From contig NZ_SSMD01000012.1 in assembly GCF_004799325.1 (NCBI RefSeq), positions 1-64,000 on the forward strand: a stretch of DNA of 64,000 nucleotides, read 5' to 3'. The position numbers and the translations under genes were made by a program. The DNA comes from Thalassobius vesicularis. GTDB taxonomy: Bacteria > Pseudomonadota > Alphaproteobacteria > Rhodobacterales > Rhodobacteraceae. Under the pieces are notes generated by a model. It was not told the DNA's origin, searched no databases, and was given only the letters and a program-made list of their open reading frames with translations. Of this stretch, positions 57,040 through 64,000 are shown one piece after another. How positions within the stretch are numbered: position 1 is the first letter of the stretch; each line of letters starts with the position of its first letter.

Positions 57040-60000
57040 TCAGGCGGCCTCTTCGGATTTCAGCCGCTCGAAATGAGCCCAGGCGCGGCGGTAGTCCTCG
57101 ATCCGGTCGCACTGGGTGAAGGGGCCGACGAAGTGGCGGGTGACGGTGCGCGGGCCGCCGGGCATCGTGTCGTCGATGGCGGTGCAGGTCAGCTCGGACG
57201 GGTTTTCGGCGAGAATCTTTTCCCATGCCGCACGGCCAGGGCTCTTGCCCTTTTCATCGAGCCAGCCGACACTAGGCAAGCCCTTTGATCGCGTCCAGAC
57301 GATCCGGCCGTTCTGATCGTACCAAGTAGCGGCCTCATTCTCATTCAAGATCGGAAAGTATATTCGATATATTTCAATCAATTGTTCAAGGTTGAGGCCA
57401 AAAGCCATAGAAACCAAGACATCGATTTCTACCAATGCCAGTCTACGAGAATATTCGGTACGCAACGCTACTGAACGGTTCCAAGTTGACCTATCTTTAC
57501 CATACGCAAGACCCTCGAGCCGGTTATCTTCTGAGGACCAAGTAGTTGGAGCTGAGTTTGGCGCGTGCCGCTCCCAAAGGTCTGAGTAAGTGTCCGACAA
57601 GCAAGAGAGCACGAGAGCCCTGTGACGAGCAGTCTTGTCAAGCTTTGCCCACGGGAGTCTTCTAGCATCCTTGTCGTGAAGATTGAGCTTGCCACCGGCC
57701 TTGATCAGAAAATCAAAAGGTATGGAGAATAGTAGAGCCGCTGCGTTAAGAAGATCATCTTCATTTGCGAACGCAATACTCTCCACGCTATTGACGTGCA
57801 TAACGCCGGGAGGAATTATGCAAGAAACGAGACTTCTTTCGTTCGTCAAGCCAATCATAGCTCGTATGGCAAGCCTGTAAAAATCTGAGTGCCGTCTGGA
57901 ATGATCCCATACACATCGCGTCATTCGACTACGATAATCGGATATCTCTATCGCGGGATGATAATTAGTACGAGGAAGATAGTCACCAGGCGCGTCAACA
58001 AGATCAATTACATTGTAGGCTTTGTTTGAATTGCAGATCGCCTTTGGCGATTTGTAGAAAGGATTGCCGACATAGAAAAGCGGCCCCTGCAAAACCATTT
58101 CACTAGCCAACCGGAAGCCTGTTTCACGCAGGATTGTTCCATCTTTCTGGGAGGAAGTTTCATTCCAGCCTGCGGACATTTGCCACCCAGCAACGCGGCG
58201 CGCAGCCGCTCCATCGGATACGCTTTGGATTGCACTCTCTAGCTTTGTTGCCGATGCCATCCGTTTAAAAACAGTCATCGTGTCGCTGGAATAGGGTGGG
58301 ATAAAGCGAGTTTGATTCACAGGAACCCCGTCCAGCTCTGCCAGCTCATGAATAACCGACAGATTGACCTTATCCATGTGGACAATGCGCTTGCGGTGGC
58401 CGGTCACATTCCATGAGCCATCAGCGAGCTTGCTTCCGGGGATCTCCCCTACACCGTCATGCAGATAGGAGTCTTCAATTTGAGACGGCAAAAACGCACC
58501 TGAAAACAAGTCGAAGCTCGGTTCACTATCTACGCCGCGGTATATATTGACTGAGAATCGAATTTTGTTGTTCACCTCAGAAAAGTTTTTACTCTTAATT
58601 TCATTTCTTATTTCAAAGTACTTTGCAATTCGACGGTACCAACTGATGCGAAAGCCGGCAGAGTTTGGGTCAGTTAAATGGCCATCTTGATGAATTATGG
58701 CGGCATATCCCATTTTAGCTGTTAAACGTAGTGAAAGATCTACAAAACAACGATAGAGGTTGTTTGAACCTCCTCCTGCGAAAGGGTTCATCACCTCAGA
58801 CGAGGTTACCTCCATCGCCCCCCGGGTCGACACGAAATCCTGAAGGAAGGCCTCCACCGCCGGAACCAGGCGCCCCTCGCGCCGCACGGACGGCGCCTTC
58901 GGTAGCGCCTCGGGCAAGACCTTCTTCGCGTCCGACGCCGACAGTCCCGCATGAAGTGGGTCGATATCCGCCAGCACCAGTCCCTCGTTCCAAGACGGCT
59001 TGGCCCAGGGCGGGTTCCCGACGATCACGTCGAACCCGCCGCGCGCCTTCATGATGTCGGCGAAGATCAGGTCGAAATGCACGAAGCGCTCGCGCTCGGC
59101 GACTTCGACCGCGACACCGAGCCAGTCGAAGGTCTCGATCAACGCCTCGACATTCGTTTCGCGGAACAACCCATCCTGCCGCTTGGCGGCGGCCTTGAAC
59201 AGGTCACGCGCGGGCGCGTCCGGCTCCATCAGATCAAGGAAGTCCGGGGCCGGATCGGCGAACTCGTCCATGCTGGGGGCGGCCAGTGATCCGTCCGGGG
59301 TAAAGCCCCCCTCCAGGATCATCGCCATGCCCTGCAGGAACTCGGCTCGGCTGGGCAGCAGGTCCGCCTTGTCCAGTGGCCAGAGCCAGAGGGCACACCA
59401 CGCGTCCATCGCGGTCTTCAACCGCTTATAGGGAAGCGTGTTCGTGGCATGATCGGCCCCGATCAGGTGGGCGTTCAGCTTCTCCTTGGCGTGGAAGTCG
59501 AGGCCCTTGTTCCCAGCGATGACCTTGTCCGGCCAGAGCGTGATCGCGTCATTCGCCGCGGTCCGGGTCTTGGCGAGATCCTCCGCCACCTGATCGAACA
59601 GCGCCTCGGCGACCCGGCTGAGTTTCTGGACCAGCTTGACCTCGTGGGGTTCGAGCTTCTTGAAGAAGCCATCCTTGCGCCAGGCCTTGATCCGGTCCTG
59701 CGCATCTCCCGCGAAGGGGGCGATCGACTTGTCTTTGTCGAAGTTCGCCATGTCCTTGGCGGGGAGCAACCACTGCCACACATGGTTTTCCGGCAGGCGC
59801 TTGCGCCAGCCGATCTCGTCGGGTTTCGCGGTGAGCCAGAGGTCCTTCTGGGACCTTGCGTTGAGAAGCGCGGGGGCATAGGCGGCCCGGCGGGCGCCGA
59901 TCAGGGAGTTCCCGGCGTGGAGCTGGTCCCCGAACCACGGGGAAAAGTCGCTCGCGTGCAGACTGTTCAGCCAGAGCGAGATCGCCCCGAGTTCCACGGC

Positions 60001-61941
60001 GATGGGGTTGAGGTCGACCCCGAAACAGTTCCGGTCCGCAATATAGGCCCGCACCCGCTGTTTCTCGAGGACGATCCGGTCCTGCGGGATCGTCTGGCCG
60101 GTCTCCTTCTGTTTCCGCTCGAGGTAGAGGTCGGCGAGCTGGTTCGTGGTTTCCACCAGAAAAGCCGCCGAGCCCATGGCGGGCTCGAGGATCTTGAGGT
60201 CCAGAAGTTCGTCGGCGGTCAGGTCCCGGCACCGCTCCATGAGCGCATGCTTCACGAGCAGCCGGGCGAGCGGTTCCGGTGTGTAATAGGAGGCGGATTT
60301 CTCCCGGTCCCGGCCCGCGAGGCGGTAGATGAAGGTGCCTTTCGGATAGACCAGCGCCTCTGAGCCGTTGAACACGATCTCCTCCGGGGCGAATTCGCCG
60401 ATCCGGTTGCGCGGCACGAACCAACTTGGGGCCAGAGGATCAACCTTGTCGCGGCGGAAGGTGTCGTCCGGCTCCGTGTCGTCGTCCCCGAACAGATCTT
60501 CTTCGACGTCGTCATCCGCATCCGGGGTGTCCGCATCGTCCCCGTCCTCGACCGCGTCATTCGACCGGCCTTTGCGGGGCTTCAGCTCAATGAGGTCTGT
60601 CTTTGCGACGACCCCCGTGAAAGAAATAAGCGTTTCATAAACCGCGCCGAGCTGACCGATCCCGAGCTTCGCATAAGAGATCCGGCCCGTGCTCTTGCCG
60701 GTGGACCGGAGCGAGAGGAGCCGGATTACCTTCTGGATCGCCTCGTTGCGCAGCATCAGTCCGTTCAGAAGGGGCGTACTCGCCGGGTCGAGAAGGGATA
60801 CCTTCACCGACGGCAGGCGCAGCCCGCTGCCCTTTTCCTCGTCGGCGAGATCAAGCCCGGTGTAGAGAAGCGTCAGCGTCCGCTGGAGGCTTTCCCAGAG
60901 GAAAGTTCCCTCCCGGTCTGCCGTGGTGCGCAGGGGCACCGACTCCAGATCGCGCAGCGTTTCCAGGGAATAACCTGTCGCATAGATCGGGTTCTTCAGG
61001 TCCAGCAGATTCAGCCGTGGGTTCGCCTCAGCGTAGAACAGGAACAGCATCCGGTACATGTAGCGCAGGCATTCGCGGGACAGCTCCGGCCCGTCGATCC
61101 AGACTCCCTTGTGTGTCCCACCGGTGACGTCGAGAACCTCTTGACCCAGAAGCTCAATAGCGTCCCGGACGGTCCGCTTCAGCGAGGTGGTGACGGCATT
61201 GGCGTTCCGCTGCGCCTCTTCTTCGAGCCGATCCGAGATCGGCGCACCCTGGTCCGGCACTCGGGCCTCCCGCGAGATCAGGCAGGCCATCACGGTCAGC
61301 GTGTCCCGGTCCGAGCGGGCGAAAATTTCCTGAAGATCGAACCGGAGGACAGACCGGGCCGGCCATTTCCTCTTGTCGATCAGCACGATCTGCGAAAGGC
61401 CGAGGACAAGAACATGGCGCGGTCCGTCGGCAAGTTCGAACACCCCTTCTGCCAAAATGGACTCGATCGTCCGGTCCAAAAGCGCCGCTTCGCCGGCATC
61501 GGCGAGAAACTGATCCGGCACAAAACACGCGCCGAGCGGATCCGCCGCCTCGTCCTCGGCGTCCGGAAGGGGCGACTCGATGATCCAGAGCGCATCCCGA
61601 CCGGCTGCGTCCGCCACCCGGGAGATCAGTGGAATAACCGGTGCGCCTTCCATCGCGGTGAACGCGGCATCGCGTTTCCAGGCATACCCGAGTGCGCCCA
61701 ACAGGGCGTGGTGCATCTCCCGGGTCAGTTCGGTCCTGCGTTCCAGGTCCGAACTGTTCCGGATCTGTCGAAGGCCTTCGATGCTCGAGGTGGCAACCCG
61801 GGACAACCGCTCAATCGGATGAGCAGACTTCTCAAGGCCCGCCCACCGCGCCGTGATATCAGAAAGCTCTTCCTTCAGAACATCTGAAAGCGTCCCGGAC
61901 GGGAAGAACTCGGCTTCGTTTTCAATACCGATCAGATCCAT
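57040..61941 (-). CDS. Eco57I/DrmMI-like N6-adenine DNA methyltransferase
   Basis: About 1633 residues from ATG 61941 (an in-frame ATG at 61992 overlaps the upstream gene). Motif I is LEPAMGSAAFL (about 583-593), followed by FGVDLNPIAVELGAISLWLN; motif IV is GNPPWAK (about 975-981). The N-terminal 500 residues match large Eco57I-type methylases. The target-recognition region (about residues 1050-1550) is encoded by sharply AT-rich DNA, unlike the rest. In DISARM the methylase marks self DNA; here it sits between the SNF2 helicase and the DEAD helicase. Confidence 0.88.
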   Translation of the reverse strand: MDLIGIENEAEFFPSGTLSDVLKEELSDITARWAGLEKSAHPIERLSRVATSSIEGLRQIRNSSDLERRTELTREMHHALLGALGYAWKRDAAFTAMEGAPVIPLISRVADAAGRDALWIIESPLPDAEDEAADPLGACFVPDQFLADAGEAALLDRTIESILAEGVFELADGPRHVLVLGLSQIVLIDKRKWPARSVLRFDLQEIFARSDRDTLTVMACLISREARVPDQGAPISDRLEEEAQRNANAVTTSLKRTVRDAIELLGQEVLDVTGGTHKGVWIDGPELSRECLRYMYRMLFLFYAEANPRLNLLDLKNPIYATGYSLETLRDLESVPLRTTADREGTFLWESLQRTLTLLYTGLDLADEEKGSGLRLPSVKVSLLDPASTPLLNGLMLRNEAIQKVIRLLSLRSTGKSTGRISYAKLGIGQLGAVYETLISFTGVVAKTDLIELKPRKGRSNDAVEDGDDADTPDADDDVEEDLFGDDDTEPDDTFRRDKVDPLAPSWFVPRNRIGEFAPEEIVFNGSEALVYPKGTFIYRLAGRDREKSASYYTPEPLARLLVKHALMERCRDLTADELLDLKILEPAMGSAAFLVETTNQLADLYLERKQKETGQTIPQDRIVLEKQRVRAYIADRNCFGVDLNPIAVELGAISLWLNSLHASDFSPWFGDQLHAGNSLIGARRAAYAPALLNARSQKDLWLTAKPDEIGWRKRLPENHVWQWLLPAKDMANFDKDKSIAPFAGDAQDRIKAWRKDGFFKKLEPHEVKLVQKLSRVAEALFDQVAEDLAKTRTAANDAITLWPDKVIAGNKGLDFHAKEKLNAHLIGADHATNTLPYKRLKTAMDAWCALWLWPLDKADLLPSRAEFLQGMAMILEGGFTPDGSLAAPSMDEFADPAPDFLDLMEPDAPARDLFKAAAKRQDGLFRETNVEALIETFDWLGVAVEVAERERFVHFDLIFADIMKARGGFDVIVGNPPWAKPSWNEGLVLADIDPLHAGLSASDAKKVLPEALPKAPSVRREGRLVPAVEAFLQDFVSTRGAMEVTSSEVMNPFAGGGSNNLYRCFVDLSLRLTAKMGYAAIIHQDGHLTDPNSAGFRISWYRRIAKYFEIRNEIKSKNFSEVNNKIRFSVNIYRGVDSEPSFDLFSGAFLPSQIEDSYLHDGVGEIPGSKLADGSWNVTGHRKRIVHMDKVNLSVIHELAELDGVPVNQTRFIPPYSSDTMTVFKRMASATKLESAIQSVSDGAAARRVAGWQMSAGWNETSSQKDGTILRETGFRLASEMVLQGPLFYVGNPFYKSPKAICNSNKAYNVIDLVDAPGDYLPRTNYHPAIEISDYRSRMTRCVWDHSRRHSDFYRLAIRAMIGLTNERSLVSCIIPPGVMHVNSVESIAFANEDDLLNAAALLFSIPFDFLIKAGGKLNLHDKDARRLPWAKLDKTARHRALVLSCLSDTYSDLWERHAPNSAPTTWSSEDNRLEGLAYGKDRSTWNRSVALRTEYSRRLALVEIDVLVSMAFGLNLEQLIEIYRIYFPILNENEAATWYDQNGRIVWTRSKGLPSVGWLDEKGKSPGRAAWEKILAENPSELTCTAIDDTMPGGPRTVTRHFVGPFTQCDRIEDYRRAWAHFERLKSEEAA
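57290..58795. other. AT-rich block inside the methylase gene
   Basis: Sampled 60-base lines at 57361 and 58561 contain 21 and 14 G/C, against 35 in a line at 59101. The change near 58790 is abrupt. The block encodes the expected target-recognition part, so a recent recombinational replacement of specificity is likely. Confidence 0.75.
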
Positions 61942-61945
61942 CCGC

Positions 61946-64000
61946 TCACCCCACAAATACCGCTTTGACATCGACATAAGGGTTGGGGTCATCCACCATC
62001 AGGCGGGTCCGCTCAAACCACTCTGTCCAGTCCTTGAACAGGTCCTCGATCTTCTTCTCTTTCGCGCGCCGGATCGTCAGCCGCCTCTTTTCAAGTGCGC
62101 TGAGGCCTTCGGTGGACTCCGCGGCCTCACCGAGATCGAGCGTCAGCTGGGCCTGAAAACGGCGCTCCAGCTCCCCGAGCCGGGTCAGGACAGCGTCAAG
62201 GTCCTGCTGGATCAGGGCTGCGCGTTCTCTCCCGAGCCCGCGCAGATGGGTCTGGAACCGGTCTACAGCGGTTTCGATCGCAGCCTGCGCAGGGCCCAGA
62301 TCCTCCACCGGACGACCAGGAGTATCCTGTGCGAGACGGACCCGGGCGATGAAGTCCGGCACCTCTTCGATACGAATATCCCCGTCCGCCCTCTGGATCA
62401 CGACAGCCCACCGGTCGACAACCGGGGCACCGTTCGCGTTCGGGATCGCACCATGCATCACGACCGCGACCTCTCCCTTGGAGAGAGCACTCAGGGGCGC
62501 GACCGGAGCGGAATGCTCTGGGAAAAAGGTGCTGGCCCGGTCCGCGAACCATTCGAGGATCGGGTGACCATCCCAGAGGTACTGCACGGTCGGCCAGGAC
62601 CGTTCCTGCATCTTCGCATGATCGATCGCCCGGTTGATCACCTGCGCCTGATCGGTCAACTCGACCCGGTCCCCGGCGCCGACCGCCTCTTCGGGCATGA
62701 AACGCCCATCGACCGCGCCCTCACTCGCATAGCCGAAACCATCCCGGGCCCGCATGTCATCCGGGATCGCGATCCGGATCGTCCGATCCCCCAGGGAGAT
62801 GTCAGGCGCAGACGGGAAGGCCCGCTCTTCGGCGCGAGACAACCGGCCGATCATCGCGGCCGCATAGCTGAAGGTATCCGGGAAAAGGCGCGGCGGCGCG
62901 CCCTCGGTGGCGGTGTCTCCATCCGCCTTTGTCTCGGCCGGGGCCGCGTAGTCCCCAAAGAGGGCCGCGAACTCGTCATCGAGAGACATCTGTGTCTTCG
63001 CCTCGTCCGCGCGGGCGTTCATCTGGGCGTCGAACGCATCTGCGCCGATCCCGGCTGAGACCGCTTCCGCGACGACAGCCTCTTCCTCGTCAGCGTCGCC
63101 TTTCCCGAGGAAAACGGCCGGGTCTCCGACCCCGGACTGCGCCGCTTCATCTTTTTCGACCAGCTTTTCCAGGACCCACATCTGCCGCACCTTAGGATGT
63201 GTGCTCTCGCCCACAAAATAGGTGATCAGCGGCGGGCGATCCTGACCATATCGATCGATCCGGCCGTTACGCTGCTGGAACCGCAGGAGCGACCAGGGCA
63301 GGTCGAAATGGATGAGGCGATGGCACTGGAAGTGCAGGTTAAGCCCCTCGGAGGCCATGTCAGAGGCGATCAGGATCCGGATCGGGGACTTTTCCTGCCC
63401 GAAGGCGTCGATCACTTCCTGGGTCCGGACATCCGCTTCGACGCTACCCCCATCCACACGCGCCACCTGACCCTCAGACAGGTCCAGATCCGCCTGAAGG
63501 CGCTCTGCGAGCCAGGACACGGTGGCGATGCGTTCTGAAAAGATGACGATCCTGTCCCGCGGCGCCTTTCCGGTCCAACGCAGGTCCCGCAGCATTTTGA
63601 GAAGGTCCTGATACTTCCGGAAGGCCCCCGTATCGATCGCCGCCACCTGATCTGAGAGATCGCGGAGCCGATCCCGGTCCTCTTCCGTGCCACGGGCGGT
63701 TCCGTTCTCGATTCCGCGGATGCGCCTCTCTAGAGTCTCGAGGCAGGCAGCCGGGCTCGAGAAGATCGCTTTCGCCAGCGTGGTTCGGAACAGATCGATG
63801 GCGCGACCCCGGGTCGATTGTTCATCGAGATCCAGATGCAGCTCTGCGATCGACTGATAGGCGATTTCCTCTTCGGGGCTAAGCGGGAAGTTTCTGCGGA
63901 CCAGTTGCCGCTTCGGGACCTGCTGCCCGATATCGGCGGCGACATTTTTGTCAGACCGGAACCGTCTGATAACCAGATCTTCGATATCCGATCGGTGCAA
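61946..64000 (-). CDS. DrmD-like SNF2-family helicase, C-terminal part (cut by right edge)
   Basis: At least 684 residues run off the right edge, with no start in the window. The visible C-lobe motifs are DRIVIFSERIATVSWLAERL, ILIASDMASEGLNLHF and RFQQRNGRIDRYGQ (motif VI). A long charged C-terminal extension ends in DDPNPYVDVKAVFVG. SNF2 helicases of this size followed by a large N6 methylase are the DrmD-drmMI arrangement of class 1 DISARM. The stop is 4 bases before the methylase start. Confidence 0.87.
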   Translation of the reverse strand: MHRSDIEDLVIRRFRSDKNVAADIGQQVPKRQLVRRNFPLSPEEEIAYQSIAELHLDLDEQSTRGRAIDLFRTTLAKAIFSSPAACLETLERRIRGIENGTARGTEEDRDRLRDLSDQVAAIDTGAFRKYQDLLKMLRDLRWTGKAPRDRIVIFSERIATVSWLAERLQADLDLSEGQVARVDGGSVEADVRTQEVIDAFGQEKSPIRILIASDMASEGLNLHFQCHRLIHFDLPWSLLRFQQRNGRIDRYGQDRPPLITYFVGESTHPKVRQMWVLEKLVEKDEAAQSGVGDPAVFLGKGDADEEEAVVAEAVSAGIGADAFDAQMNARADEAKTQMSLDDEFAALFGDYAAPAETKADGDTATEGAPPRLFPDTFSYAAAMIGRLSRAEERAFPSAPDISLGDRTIRIAIPDDMRARDGFGYASEGAVDGRFMPEEAVGAGDRVELTDQAQVINRAIDHAKMQERSWPTVQYLWDGHPILEWFADRASTFFPEHSAPVAPLSALSKGEVAVVMHGAIPNANGAPVVDRWAVVIQRADGDIRIEEVPDFIARVRLAQDTPGRPVEDLGPAQAAIETAVDRFQTHLRGLGRERAALIQQDLDAVLTRLGELERRFQAQLTLDLGEAAESTEGLSALEKRRLTIRRAKEKKIEDLFKDWTEWFERTRLMVDDPNPYVDVKAVFVG

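Noticed and set aside
53379-57119. Plus-strand frame of 1246 aa
   Set aside because: Arg/Pro/Gly-rich antisense shadow of the DUF1998 helicase, which has clear motifs.

Overview
The window looks like a stretch of a high-GC alphaproteobacterial chromosome, most likely Rhodobacterales (Rhodobacter/Paracoccus type). This is judged from the codon bias, the very long antisense open frames typical of high GC, and the set of phage families present. There are no rRNA genes and no CRISPR array. The left edge cuts a minus-strand gene and the right edge cuts a helicase gene.

Positions 1 to about 48.2 kb are a nearly complete siphovirus prophage of the GpA-terminase/HK97-fold type. The left part carries an S24-type repressor (255-932) with a candidate operator. 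It is followed by a plus-strand early operon (1.0-10.0 kb) for recombination and replication: HTH protein, Sak4-like RecA-fold ATPase, SSB-like protein, Cas4-like nuclease, RecD2/Dda-like helicase, and Toprim/VirE primase-helicase. Between 10.0 and 12.9 kb lie minus-strand cargo genes: a low-GC Sll1717-type P-loop ATPase and a lipoprotein M48 peptidase. An eleven-copy 9-bp repeat array follows (13.12-13.41 kb, candidate origin or operator). Then come a RuvC-like resolvase, a DUF6362 protein, an AbrB/Doc toxin-antitoxin pair, a ParB-MTase and small accessory genes.

The late region (19.3-48.2 kb) encodes terminase, gpW, portal, a protease-capsid fusion, decoration protein, head-tail connectors, tail tube, tail chaperone with a clear -1 frameshift site, tape measure, a GTA-like tail-tip block, a 2246-aa tail-tip protein, and holin, lysozyme and overlapping spanins. 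It is interrupted by a cargo block (27.4-31.1 kb) holding a two-tRNA operon with its own promoter and terminator, a LysE exporter, a secreted peptidoglycan-binding protein and an Xre-RES toxin-antitoxin pair. A bactofilin gene and a HigBA pair also sit inside the tail genes. No integrase is seen, so at least one prophage end lies outside the window.

From 48.5 kb to the right edge a minus-strand operon of four very large, tightly coupled genes forms a DISARM-related anti-phage defence island. The order of transcription is a DrmD-like SNF2 helicase (partial), a 1.6-kaa Eco57I-type N6-adenine methylase, a 2134-aa DEAD helicase with a DUF1998 domain and a restriction-endonuclease-like segment, and a RelE-UvrD fusion helicase. 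A sharply AT-rich block inside the methylase gene suggests replacement of its target-recognition region. This island, with the nuclease-like domain built into the helicase and the RelE-UvrD partner, is the best candidate for a less described system in the window.
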